From contig CM032800.1 in the NCBI GenBank assembly GCA_019155185.1, forward strand, positions 18,249,956 through 18,313,955: DNA of 64,000 nt. The letters are read 5' to 3'. The notes beneath the pieces were generated by a model. It was given only the letters and a program-made list of their open reading frames with translations. It ran no database searches and was not told the DNA's origin. This stretch comes from Beaufortia kweichowensis (Eukaryota > Chordata > Actinopteri > Cypriniformes > Gastromyzontidae). The translations under genes were made by a program, and so were the position numbers. Positions 1 through 9,869 of this stretch are shown piece after piece. How positions within the stretch are numbered: position 1 is the stretch's first letter; every line of letters starts with the position of its first letter.

Positions 1-650
1 GTCGACATGCTTTCAGGATGGCATCGACCCGATAGATGCGGTCCTGTTCATCGATGGGAGGTGGAGGAGGAGGCTCCGGAGCCGCTGGTGGGGGTCCTTC
101 AGCACCAGATTCGGGGGAAGAAGGAGACACAGGGTTAACATACGGTTTCAACAAAGACACATGGAAGGAGGGAGCCAGACGATACAAACGTGGCAGTTGC
201 AGCCGGTAAGTTACTGCGTTAATTTGCTTTTCAATGGGGAAGGGTCCAATATAGCGGGGAGTGAGCTTCCTACAGGGCAGCCGTAGGCGGATGTCTCTCG
301 TTGACAGCCAGACCAACTGACCTGGGTGGTAAGCAGGCATGGGAGACCTACGTTGGTAGGCATGTGTCTTTTGCCTACGGACTGCAGCCTGTAGGTGGAC
401 GTGGGCAGAATTCCATACCCTCTCATTGACCCGGAACCTGTGGTCCACAGCTGGCACCGCGGAGGGTTCTTGGGTCCAGGGGAAGAGGGGTGGCTGGTAG
501 CCGAGCACGCATTGGAAGGGAGTCAGGCGGGTGGTATCTTGTCGCAGAGAATTCTGGGCGTACTTGGCCCATGGGAGGAAGCGATGCCAGCTGTGCTGAT
601 GTTGATGGCAGTAGGTCCGGAGATACCTCCCGATCTCCTGGATCTTGCAC
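1..650 (-). pseudogene. Integrase C-terminus with GPY/F module and start of chromodomain-like tail, copy A
   Basis: Translating the minus strand from about 640 to the window edge gives roughly 210 codons with no stop and no early methionine. It begins near QEIGRYLRTYCHQHQHSWHR, passes through the conserved SLRQDTTRLTPFQCVLGYQ, then VWLSTRDIRL and the GPY/F-type module YIGPFPIEKQINAVTYRL, and ends in a proline-rich linker followed by RIYRVDAILKA, which resembles the first strand of a chromodomain. The glutamate-bearing helix of the catalytic triad lies just upstream in another phase. In chromoviruses this tail tethers the integration complex to modified histones. The frame runs off the window, so its end is unseen. 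Confidence 0.8.
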
Positions 651-1109
651 TCAGTCTGGCCGTTCGCCTGAGGGTGATAACCAGAGGTTAAACTGACCGT
701 GACCCCCAACAGAGAGAGGAACGCCTTCCAGACATGAGAAATGAACTGGGGGCCCCGAAAATAAACCGAAATGCCGGAATACGTTGTGGAACAGAGCTTC
801 GGCTGCTTGCATTGCTGTGGGCAGACCTGACAGAGGGATTAGCTTACAACTTTTACTTAAACGGTCTACCACTACAAAGACACAGGTAAATCCATCGGAA
901 CAGGGTAAATCAGACATAAAATCCAGCCAATGTCTCCATTCCTCCAATGCCAACTTGATAGCCAGAAGTTCCCGGTTGCCGATATCGTAATTCTGCTCCG
1001 CCAGGGACATCTTCTTTGAAAAGAAGGCACATGGGTGAAGGCGAGCGGGACTCCCCTGCAGCTGAGATAACACCGCCCCCACTCCAGTGGTGGAGGCGTC
1101 GACTTCCAC
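651..1109 (-). pseudogene. RNase H fused to integrase by an internal deletion, copy A
   Basis: The frame starts in RNase H (VDASTTGVGAVLSQLQGSPA, then NRELLAIKLALEEWRHWL) and passes without interruption into the integrase core (DFMSDLPCSDGFTCVFVVVD). In copy B these stretches lie about 570 bp apart (11900 to 12470). Copy A has therefore lost the RNase H carboxy-terminus, including the TDHKNL aspartate, and the integrase zinc-binding domain. The junction is near 926-932. Further on, the segment that should hold the second integrase aspartate has also been lost: the frame reads HFGLFSGPPVHF, whereas copy B still has coding for SDRGPQF in a shifted phase. Neither enzyme could work. Confidence 0.85.
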
Positions 1110-1122
1110 TACAAACAGAAGC

Positions 1123-2007
1123 TCAGGGGTTGGATGACGGAGAATTGGTGCAGATCAGAAGGCTTCCTTTAGCTGATGGAATGCTTCCGTCGCTTCTTGG
1201 GGCCAGACTAGAGATTTGGGCTTTCCTCGGAGCAGTGCAGTGAGGGGAGAGCAGATGGTACTGAAGTTGCGGATGAATCGCCCGGTAGAAATTAGCAAAC
1301 CCCAGAAAGCGCTGCAAACTTCGGATCGAGGACGGCTGAGGCCAGGTTAGCACTGCCTCCACCTTATCCTTTTCCATAAGCACCCCCGTGGAGCTAATCA
1401 CGTACCCCAGGAACTGGACCTCAGGGAGATGAAACGCACACTTTTCAAGTTTAAGGTAGAGGTGATGATTCCGAAGGTGCTGGAGAACGAGTCGAACATG
1501 ATCTCGATGCTCCGCGAGGGACTTCGAATACACCAGGATGTCATCTATATAAACAATAACAAAGAGACCCAACACATCTCGGAATATTTCATTCATAAAA
1601 CTTTGAAACACAGAAGGGGCGTTTACCAACCCGAAGGGCATCACAAGGTATTTGGAGTGTCCCGCGGGCGTTACGAAGGCTGTCTTCCACTCGTCTCCTG
1701 CTCTGATATGAATTAAATTGTAGGTGCTCCTGAGGTCTAACTTCGTGAACACGGACGCCCCACGAAGGTGCTCTATGGAAGGGGGGATAAGAGGCAAGGG
1801 ATATGGAAACTTGACTGTGGCTTGATTGAGAACTCTGTAGTCGATGCATGGCCTGAGACCTCCATCCTTCTTTCCCACGAAGAAAAAACTGGAAGCTGCA
1901 GGAGAGGTAGAAGGTCGGATAAACCCTTGTTGAAGAGCCTCTTTGATATACGCACCCATGGCCTCCTGTTCCGGGAGGGACAGAGAGTAGATACGCCCCT
2001 TGGGCAA
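1123..2007 (-). pseudogene. Reverse transcriptase domain, copy A
   Basis: A minus-strand frame of 294 codons contains the canonical blocks of a Gypsy reverse transcriptase: RPCIDYRVLNQATVKFPYPL, then FTKLDLRSTYNLIHIRAGDE, then MPFGLVNAP, then the catalytic YIDDILVYSK with both aspartates present, and finally LQRFLGFANFYR, which leads into the connection region. The frame breaks shortly after FANFYR near position 1280, and RNase H continues in another phase. The catalytic core is complete even though the element is dead, so this is the least damaged domain of copy A. It copies retrotransposon RNA into DNA in cytoplasmic particles when functional. Confidence 0.9.
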
Positions 2008-2840
2008 AGGGGCTCCAGGCAGCAGCTCAATAGCGCAGTCCCATGGCCTATGCGGGGGAAGTTGAGTAGCTTTTCCTTACTAAATACATCCTGGAACGCC
2101 TCATACTCTGGTGGAATCGAAACCGTTAGGGACGTGTCGTTACTCGGTGCTCTGGAAACCTCCGGACTTCCTGAGGGGAGATTTACAGAAATTGGCGACA
2201 TAGCAATGGGAACAGATTGTGAGGGTCTTACGGCATTGTCCAAAGGCAAACTGATAACACTTCCTGTCGTCCAATCCATCTCCGGACGGTGAACTTGAAG
2301 CCAGGGGCGTCCCAACACCAGATCCACAGAGCTCCCCTCCAGCACCCAGAACGAGAGTTCCTCTGACATGACAGGTTTCCAATCAAGTCGCACTGGCGGA
2401 GAGAAATATCTAATCAGTCCCCGCCCTAGGGGTTTTGCCAGGATATCCTGCACGGGAATCGGCCGCGTCACGCGGTGGCGAGGTAACGGAAGTCGTGTCA
2501 ACAGTTCCGGGGAGATGAAATTCTCAGCCGCTCCAGAATCAACTAAAGCTTTCACTGAAAAAGAGACAGTAGGGGAAACAAGGGTTAGAGACGTTAATGG
2601 AAGTTTTGTACCTGCTTGGGGCGGCTGAACCGCACTCACCCGGGCATGAGGCTGACGGACTGGACAGGTGGAGAGGAAGTGACCGGGCTCGCCACAGTAT
2701 AAACAAAGTTTGAGAGAGATACGACGCTGTCTCTCTTCCTTGGGAAGACGGAAGTTGTCCACCTGCATGGGTTCGGGTGCTGGAGGACTAGGTGGAGCGG
2801 AGAATAAAGTCCGATGAGGTGTACTGCGCCTCTTAAACAT
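1773..2840 (-). pseudogene. Gag C-terminus (zinc knuckle) and aspartic protease, copy A
   Basis: The open frame runs from about 2882 to 1773, but the first residues lie outside the element. A CCHC zinc knuckle, read as CLYCGEPGHFLSTC (CX2CX4HX4C), follows a proline-rich linker. About 60 residues later comes ALVDSGAAENFIS, the DSG active-site signature of retroviral-type aspartic proteases. The protease domain continues through DLVLGRPWL, which fits the flap/dimer region. The amino-terminal capsid-like part of gag, which copy B still has, is absent. The frame then drifts into reverse transcriptase sequence in another phase, so gag-pro and pol are now separated by a frameshift. Identification of knuckle and protease is firm; host use is unlikely. 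Confidence 0.85.
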
Positions 2841-2891
2841 CTTAAAACATCTCCAAACATAGTTTAACAATTCACAAACCAAACAATTCGT
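2841..2891. other. Junction between Gypsy copy A and a minus-strand coding fragment
   Basis: Similarity to copy B ends here and an unrelated coding fragment begins at 2892. No LTR, poly-A tail or target duplication was found, so how the two were joined cannot be read from the sequence. Confidence 0.4.
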
Positions 2892-3173
2892 TCACAGCAA
2901 GAGTTTAGTTTTCAGGGACTGTACTCTTGCAGACCAGTGAGTGCCAATTTCCAAAAACACCTTCTCAATTACCTCAAAAGTATATTTGAGTTCTTTGGGG
3001 TATTCAAAATCCAAGGCGAAGACAAGGCCATACAGATAAGACACAGCAGAATGTAGGTCTGAAATGTCGTTCAGAACAATTGCCTCCTCCAAAACAACAG
3101 CAAAGTTTTTAAAGGTAGTCAGTGTGCTAGGGGCGACATCATCCTCGGTTATAGCAAGAACTCCCATTTTCAT
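2892..3173 (-). pseudogene. C-terminal fragment of a multicopy SAMD3-like fish protein
   Basis: The 93-codon frame has an acidic, hydrophobic pattern (FAVVLEEAIVLNDISDLHSA, then LYGLVFALDFEYPKELKYTF, then VQSLKTKLLL at the end). From family knowledge this resembles the carboxy-terminal domain of uncharacterised multicopy teleost proteins often labelled 'sterile alpha motif domain-containing protein 3-like'. No SAM domain itself is visible here. A second fragment with the amino-terminal look of the same family lies at 4205-4515 on the same strand, about 1 kb upstream, suggesting one split gene. Function is unknown; the family is amplified in fish genomes and may travel with transposons. The assignment rests on memory of the family and needs a protein search. 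Confidence 0.5.
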
Positions 3174-4020
3174 TCCTCTGGTCTGTCTGTCTGCTGAAGA
3201 TGTGTCCTAATGAAACAACGAATCAACAAATACATCATTATAAGCTGATCTCAGCTGATCCTTTTTTCTGAAAAACAACATTATATGAAACAACCAAATA
3301 TAATAGTTTTAGTGTGGATGGTTTATGAAGGTTTTTTTTAAATAATTTTATGTTAAACATTTTGCTTATCCTGCATGTAGATATGATGTGGATGCAAATG
3401 CAATGTACATACTCAACTGTCCTTTTGTATGTTAAATTGTTTTAATCCAATTGACCTACATTGTATGAACAAAACACCTAACACATACATCATATCTTTG
3501 TATTCTACAGTGGTTGGACTGTAACATGAGTTTGAGATAATATAATATATATATATATATATATTATTTATATAAATATATGATAAAAGGTTGCATATTC
3601 TTTTAATAATGCTAATGTACATTTAATTGCATTTACAGAATGCAAGTGAATGATGACTGTCAGAGAGTCTGTCATTAATCATCATAATAATCAAAGAACT
3701 GTGTATTGAATTATACTGATTAATGCTACATTCAATCATTCAAAAATCAAATCAGAATCAATTTGCTCACAATGCAAAGATTTACTACCCTTTCCCACTA
3801 AACAAAGTCATGTCCAGAAGATGTCTTTTCAACGTCTTTGTCACAAAAGTCGTACGTTGAAAAGCCGTCCACTGAGGAGCCAGAATGAAAGTTATGACAT
3901 CTTTTTTTTTTAGGTCTTCTGAACATCCAATATAGATCTTCATGGAACCTCCATACAAGGTTAAAAACCATTCACAGGCAGTAAAGCACATGTTCACACC
4001 TTTAGACAACTTAGCATCTG
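3174..4020. other. Non-coding stretch with a short TA microsatellite
   Basis: AT-rich sequence with a TA dinucleotide run near 3540-3565. The short minus-strand frames here (3413-3622, 3785-4009) show no recognisable domain. The stretch may be intron or decayed sequence between the two SAMD3-like fragments. Confidence 0.4.
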
Positions 4021-4155
4021 TAATTCACACATATTTGGATTGTGAGGGAAACCATATCTGAAGGAAAGACTTTCTGGCTTAGCTGAGACTTGAACCAGGA
4101 ACCTTCTTGTTGTGAGGAGACAGTGTTTCCCACTGAGCCAAGTGTACTGCCCTTT
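4021..4155 (-). repeat. Diverged tRNA-derived SINE, DANA-like
   Basis: On the minus strand the 5' part has an A-box-like TGGCTCAGTGGGA and a B-box-like GGTTCAAGTCTC separated by CTCCTCACAACAAGAAGG. It is followed by GTTTCCCTCACAATCCAAA. This order is that of the DANA SINE known from zebrafish relatives, whose tRNA-like head carries an internal RNA polymerase III promoter. The copy is clearly diverged. It lies between the two SAMD3-like fragments and probably inserted into that pseudogene or its intron. Confidence 0.65.
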
Positions 4156-4204
4156 GCAGACTATTTTTTTCAAAATAAAATAAAAACATTTACAGGTACA
4201 AAAT

Positions 4205-4515
4205 TCTGTTTGAATAGATGCTGAAATGTACAACATGAACAGCAAAATCCTCAGTTAACACTGATCTCCTAGATTGTTGAAGCACAGATAAATCTTTGTC
4301 CCACACAATTTTTAACACAGCCCTTTCAGCAGGCAGCTCAAAAATGTCTGTTAAATTGCACAGTTCATTTCCAGGTCCTCATATTGTATCAAAAATTCTT
4401 CCTGAATGTCTAACTTTGATTTTAGTTCTGCTATTAAATCATCCACCGAGTCAGGCAGTTGTGGAAGTTGGACCTTCCGAATGTTTTGGGGTGAGATGAA
4501 GACCCGAAGCCACAT
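4205..4515 (-). pseudogene. PB1-like N-terminal fragment of a SAMD3-like fish protein
   Basis: A methionine at 4515 (minus) opens a frame reading MWLRVFISPQNIRKVQLPQL, then SVDDLIAELKSKLDIQEEF and QYEDLEM, stopping shortly after. One base later the next frame continues as NLTDIFELPAERAVLKIVW. The combination of a beta-strand start, the acidic QYED motif and an ELP segment is typical of PB1-like amino-termini of the multicopy SAMD3-like proteins of fish. A single-base frameshift near 4346 splits it. It has the same orientation as the carboxy-terminal fragment at 2892-3173, with a SINE between them. Identification is by family resemblance only. Confidence 0.5.
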
Positions 4516-4631
4516 TATCTGAGGGAACAAGAAACCATAAACACGTTGTTCCTATGTGTGCATGGCATAATTATAACTTTAAATGCCAAACTCAAATAAT
4601 TTTTTAATTGTTTACAAAACATGCTTACCTT

Positions 4632-6591
4632 TTAATGTAGAAGAAAGACTTTCAGAGATACCAGGAGCTTTCCTGCTACTTTATATGCTTGCAGTGGATT
4701 GAGATCATTCAAAGATTCAGGATCCAGAATCTCTATCACTGGATGTATGTTTTCAACAAGCTCGAAGGACCTGTAATGTTCCAAATACCAAGATGAAAGT
4801 TTGTCAGAGATAAATGACACACTGTTGTCAACAACCATAATGCTGACAATCCAATGCACTGCCCAGCAGAAATGATCATGTCTTTAACATATCAGACACC
4901 TTGTAGGCGTATATTAGAGTTAAAGAAACATTTTTTTGTTGAGGATACTTTTTTGTGACTGCTGCCCTCAGTTTTGTATCTAATGAACCGGTCTCAACCA
5001 CTTTGAGTTTCTCAACATGTAACTGTGGCTTGAAGAGAGAGTGTCCATCTAGAAAATAAGCAAACATTTGCTGATGCTTAGTTGCAAGCGAGAGAAGCAC
5101 ATTCTTGAAATTGTGGGTATTGTGCACAACTTTTTTAAAGAACTGTGCTTCGCTGTGCTTCTAATCGTCCATAATTCCACTAACGGCCCAAAGCAGCGGA
5201 TCAGGTGTGGATAATAATCGACAAAGTGATGTTTTGGTCGTATCCTGAAATCAGGAAAAGTGTCTGTAAGTAATTTACGATGTTCTGCTATTTTACTCTC
5301 CAAATAGCACAATGTCTCATCTGAGAACTTTGTAGATACAACCAATTCTACAATGTCTTTGAGGTCCATTAAAATCTCCCATGCAGGGTCGTTTTCTGGG
5401 ATACTGCAGCCAATCATGAGAGGGAGTAATCGCAACAGTGCCCAATTTTCATGTCCGTTGCCACCGATTGTTCCTTTTGCAAAGCTTGATTTGGGAATTT
5501 TCTGTGGTTTATTCACACGATCTGCATACTTGTAAGGAAATGAAAGTTCCTCAAGTGATATGAATCCTTTTGAAATCAAGTCCTTCAGACAGAGAGATAA
5601 TTCAAGAGGGACGATACCTTCAAAAAAGTCATGTAAAACATCTGCAGGAAATCCCATAATTGGATGAAAGTATGATAAGTGCTTGCTCAGAGCATACTCG
5701 TTTTTCACACCATTCAAACTACGGAGCTGGTCATCATTCTGAAGTTCCTTCAGCAGGAGTCGTGTTGTTCTGGAGTTCTTAACCGAAAATCTCCAGGCTC
5801 AGTGTTGGCAATTTGTTTATGACTTATTAGGCAGAATCTGCAAAAGTTGTCAACAATGAAGACACAAAACACAGTTCCTTTCACGTACTGCTGTAGAGCT
5901 GGAACAAATACCCCCACCTGTTCCAGTGTCTTTATATCCTTAACCAATGGATCAAGGAACCTCTCATAACCAAACAATCGGATATCATCAGTCTTTCCAA
6001 AAACTCCTAGATTAATTAAATTTAGACTTGAACGACATTTTTAAGACAAATTCAAAATGACCCAATATACAGCGGTAACTTTATGAATCTTTCTTGAGGT
6101 GCCGAGAGGGTTGCAGACTTCAAAGTCATCTATGCATAAACCCAAAGCTATGCCACTTTCTTTTTCACCTAAAAGTTTGTTCTCCTTGTAGTATCTTCCA
6201 TCCTGAAAAGACTTGTATTGGCCAGGCAAAAACTCTTGATTAAACACAACCTTGTCCAAAAACAGTCGATGTCCAAGTAAACACTCCAGCTGCTTTGCAA
6301 TTGAAACATAGACGTAAGCATTTGTGTCCTGTCATACAAATATTCAATAGGTTCAATCAGTTCCAATTGCTCCTTAAAATACAAATTTCTTCTGTAGTCT
6401 GTAGCGAATTTGCCTTGTGCTGAAGTTGTTACAAAAAGAGGATTTGTTTGAAAAAGTGCATCTGTAATGTCTTGCAGAACCTGATCATTCTCTGTTACAA
6501 TGTTATGCTTGGCAAGTATCTCCCGAATTGCATCAAGAGCATAACACTTAGAAAAATCTAAAATATCATTTAACTGTTCCACTATTTTCAC
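4632..6591 (-). pseudogene. Degenerate transposase-like protein of a multicopy fish family
   Basis: Consecutive minus-strand frames (6591-6169, 6259-6041, 5977-5750, 5717-5049, 5127-4876, 4859-4632) read as one protein of roughly 600 residues broken by at least three frameshifts. Recognisable landmarks in order are DDFEVCNPLGTSRKIHKVTA, DNFCRFCLISHKQIAN, LRTPEQHDSC, HPIMGFPADVLHDFFEGIVP and FRIRPKHHFVDYYPHL, ending in SSWYLEHYRSFELVE. The HD-F-EG motif and the PKHHFVDYYP block recall the catalytic region of CACTA/Plavaka-like transposases and their multicopy relatives in fish and cnidarians. An acceptor-like AG sits just before the first ATG near 6594. Whether the family is a transposase or a domesticated derivative is not decided by the sequence. 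Confidence 0.55.
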
Positions 6592-7496
6592 TTAGATTGC
6601 ATGTCGCAAACAATGCGTAATGATCAAACTGATGTTTTACAAACATTTTAATAATCTAATAAATATAATAAAATGAATAAAAAGGTACTTACTTTAAACA
6701 ACGAAGTTTGAAAAGATGGAGTTTGTCGTGATCTTGTGCATGGCGCTATCATTCCATGTGAGCTCCAACGGCGTTTGTCTGCGATGTAATAAACAACATG
6801 ATTATATTTTGAGTTAAGTCTATATCACAAATCGCACAATATTTCCGATAACTGTGTTAAATATAGCCAGGACTGCAAAACATGAAGTTTGATTTGCAAG
6901 GTATAAAACAGGGATTGCGATATTTTCTCCTTGAAGAACGTTCATGCAAACTTGTTTCAAAATAAGCTTGCCCAGTGACATTACATTACTTAAATATGAC
7001 TTCAGTTTCAAAACCAGGTCAAACAATGAAAGATACTTACTTTAAACGATGAAGTTTGTCGAAAACAAACTACTTTTCTTTGGTTTTATTTGTTTAGTTA
7101 TATTACTTAAAATAAAGATCAAAAGTCCATATGTTTAACTATGTTCAAAAACAGGCTTTTATGAAGTGTCCTAATTTTTTCACATGACTGTACCTACTCC
7201 CATAAATTTTTCTTCTGGAAAAAAAAACCTTTTATAAATTCTTATGTAATAAAGTCAGTTGAAAAACTACTGTGCCACACCTGTTCAGTGCTAATTATTT
7301 ACTGCACATCTTTAGTAAATCCTGAAAGTCGTTATTTAATCAAATGATTTGCACTTTCGCAAGCTGTTAGGAAATCTGGCCCTATGTCTCCACAAAGATA
7401 GTCATATCAGTAATTTTGACCTTGAGGGGACATTTTTGGTCCCCATTAAGAAAACAGCTGATAAATCGCACTAAATGATGTTTATGGTGTAAATGT
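6592..7496. other. AT-rich stretch with two copies of a splice-donor-like motif
   Basis: No gene is supported. On the minus strand two near-identical motifs, near 6690-6705 and 7040-7057, read TTTAAAGTAAGTA after an AACTTCRTYG stretch. Each would serve as a strong splice donor for an upstream exon of the transposase-like gene. The small frames here (6820-7026, 7382-7567) have no recognisable content. Confidence 0.35.
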
Positions 7497-8225
7497 ATAC
7501 AGTCCCTCCAGAAAAACGCAGATTTTTTTGTGATTGTTGCGGGCAAAAATCCTTGATTATACGGCATGTTTTCTTAAAAAATATGGAATATGCGGGATAT
7601 TTTTGCAATTTTATGCGATGAAATTGCGGGAACTTGCAAAAACTGCGGTCTGATGAGAGAAAAAAAGGTGATTCCCCAACACCCTATTCTCACTACGCTA
7701 CTACCTTAATGTAAAGAGTCATTTCTTATTACTTCCCATGATAAGCAAGCATACTAAATCACAGAATATTTAAGTTCTCATTCTGTTTTAATATAATTTG
7801 TATAATTTATGTAATTAATATAAATATTTTGCCCCCACTGTCATGTAACACACCGGGAAACTGCTTCGCGCGGTCTTTTGCGCTTATTTTTGTTGGCAAA
7901 ATGAGAATGATTTCAGTGGTTTCATCATGGTTTCACTGCAGGGGCTTGCAGATGACGTTCACGCCGTAATTACTGGGCCACTTCATAAGGTTCCCATGGC
8001 AATATATGGAAAATTTTCCCATGGAAAATAATGGCGCTTTACTTGTGTGAAGTAAACGCAACATTTTTCAACTTTCTGCTAAAGACTTTTTTGCAACGAA
8101 AATATAGGGATTATGAAATCATGCTAGCCCCGCATTTTGCTTGCTGAAATCGGCAATTTATGCGGCGAAAGTGCGGTGAATTTGAAAAAAGTGTGAGGGT
8201 TACACCATACAATCATGGGCGGAGT
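7497..8225. repeat. Probable interspersed repeat of unknown class
   Basis: The stretch is dominated by short words of the type TGCGG, TTTGCGGG and TTATGCGG with T-rich spacers on both sides, which gives it the look of a decayed non-autonomous DNA element seen in cyprinid genomes. No clear terminal inverted repeats or target duplication could be confirmed. It carries no coding potential. Confidence 0.3.
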
Positions 8226-8264
8226 TTTACGTATGTGCTTGGGGGCATGAAATATATATATATA

Positions 8265-8435
<171 letters not shown>

Positions 8436-8461
8436 TCTATATCTAAACCCTTTAGATGATA

Positions 8462-8640
8462 GGTTCGTCCTGGAGGGTTGTCCTGCAGAGTTTAGATCCA
8501 ACCCCAATTAAACACACCTGAACCAGCTAATCAAGGTCTAATTAGGCATACAAGAAACTTTGAAGCAGGTGTGTTGAGGTAAGCTGGAGCTAAACTTTGC
8601 AGGACAGCGGCCCTCCAGGACCGAGTTTGCCCATCCCTGA
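8462..8640. mobile_element. Angel-like short inverted-repeat MITE
   Basis: The left end reads CGTCCTGGAGGG..TGTCCTGCA and its reverse complement closes the element around 8601-8625. The arms pair over almost 40 bp, with further pairing of ACACACCTG near the centre. The size of about 180 bp and the long hairpin-forming arms match the Angel class of teleost MITEs. The class name is from memory; the inverted repeat itself is read directly. Confidence 0.7.
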
Positions 8641-8767
8641 TCTATAGGGTTAGGGTAGTATCTTCTGCATTTAAAATACATAAAAAATGAATGCTATACA
8701 TAAAGAAAAACGCGATTCTACCTAATACAGATGAAGCCACCTCTTTTTGCCGATCAAAGTCGTTTTT

Positions 8768-9186
8768 TGTCGCGGAGCCGATGCTCAGCCTTCAGATTCC
8801 CCCATCACGCCATTCGCTCCCCGGGTCTCCTGAGTTTTAAATGGACTTCATTTCCCACATTGCCCTGCACCTGCGCACCTGTTTTCTATTAGTTATCATG
8901 TTGAGCACTTGTTTAGTTGTCATTACCCGCACCTGTTTTATATTATTTTGCTTCATTTTTAGTGTTATTTAAACCCTGCCTTTTTGTTTGCACTTTGTCG
9001 GGTATTGTTGTTGTCTGTCTACCTTATGTGGTTGCGTGGGTTAACTCTCTGGTGATTGTATCCTGTCATCTGGAAACTTGATTATCTCGTGTATTTGGAA
9101 CTTCTCTGTGTTGGAATATACCAGTAAAAGATACTTGTGAACGTTATTCCTTGTTGTCCTGGTCTCTTCCACCCAGCACCGTAACA
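8768..9186 (+). repeat. 5' LTR of Gypsy copy B
   Basis: Begins TGTCGCGGAGCC and ends CACCGTAACA, giving TG..CA ends. A TATTTAAACC box near 8966 could be the core promoter. From about 8860 on it matches the 3' LTR exactly except for C-run length; differences cluster in the first 80 bases. Confidence 0.92.
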
Positions 9187-9313
9187 GTATACCCGACCAA
9201 AGGACAGACGGGACTGAAAGGATCCTCTTCGAGGCGTGAAGACTTTGGATTACGAGTCAAGTGTTTGTACTTTATCTATTTCTCTGTGACTTTAATGTGC
9301 TTTGGTCTCCAGG
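9187..9313 (+). promoter_or_regulatory. Leader with presumed primer-binding site, Gypsy copy B
   Basis: The sequence directly after the LTR reads GTATACCCGACCAAAGGACA. A similar GTATA/GTACA..CGGACC follows the 5' LTRs of the elements at 22619-25509 and 30785-31592 (read on the minus strand), so it is a conserved leader of this group. The matching tRNA was not identified. Confidence 0.45.
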
Positions 9314-9862
9314 ATGGAAGCCGCTACTCCTAGCGTCACGGAGGTAGCCACGGATGTGCTCCACGCTCTCACTCGGCACTTAAACGCATTACCTGTTCAC
9401 TCTCCCCAGCCGGTAAGTCCTGCAGTCACCAGCAGTCTCATGGCCATGCCTAATCGATTCTCTGGAGCAGCGGAGGAGTGCGGTGGATTCCTTCTCCAAT
9501 GTAATTTATTCTTCAGTCGGCAGCCTCATCTGCACCCCGCCGCAGCGGACAAGGTAGACTTTGCTATTAGCCTGATGACCGGGGCGGTGCTGCGATGGGC
9601 TCAAGGCTACTGGGAGTCAGTAACTCGCGAGTCCCGCACCTGGGAGGACTTTTCTGAGCGAGTTAAAAATGTCTTTGATCACTCTGCCTCTTCTCTCTCT
9701 GTTGCAGACCAACTCTGTAGACTTCGGCAAGGCCGATCTTCGGTGGCGGAATATGCGCTCCAGTTTCAGATTACCTCGCAGCCAAAGCGCGGTTGGAATC
9801 AAGCCAGCCTGCTCAAGGCTTACCGGCAAGGCTTGTCTGCAGAGGTAAAATGCACATGGTAA
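9314..9862 (+). pseudogene. Gag capsid-like domain, copy B
   Basis: The frame is open from 9302; the methionine at 9314 (MEAATPSVTEVATDVLHAL) is chosen because it follows the leader more naturally than the one four codons earlier. The core reads FLLQCNLFFSRQPHLHPA, then GAVLRWAQGYWES, then RLRQGRSSVAEYALQFQ, which is the helical capsid fold of sushi-type gag, related to PEG10/RTL proteins. It stops at 9862 after LSAEVKCTW by a frameshift, because gag sequence continues in another phase from 9870. In a living element it would assemble the particle that packages RNA. This is the longest continuous piece of gag in the window, since copy A lacks this domain. Confidence 0.85.
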
Positions 9863-9869
9863 TTTACTG

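Larger units (their letters stand above)
1..2840 (-). mobile_element. Sushi-like Ty3/Gypsy LTR retrotransposon, copy A (truncated)
   Basis: Read on the minus strand, the segment carries in order a gag zinc knuckle, an aspartic protease, reverse transcriptase, a partial RNase H, a partial integrase and the start of a chromodomain-like tail. This is the order of a chromovirus of the Ty3/Gypsy group, and the proteins match copy B at 8768-14032 closely. The 5' LTR and most of gag are missing: similarity to copy B stops near 2835-2840. The 3' LTR would lie beyond the left window edge. Several frameshifts, one internal deletion and a lost catalytic stretch make it non-functional. Placement in the sushi-like clade is inferred from protein resemblance. 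Confidence 0.9.

Noticed and set aside
395..696. Plus-strand frames across Gypsy copy A
   Set aside because: They are antisense shadows of the integrase C-terminus, which is open on the minus strand across the same interval.
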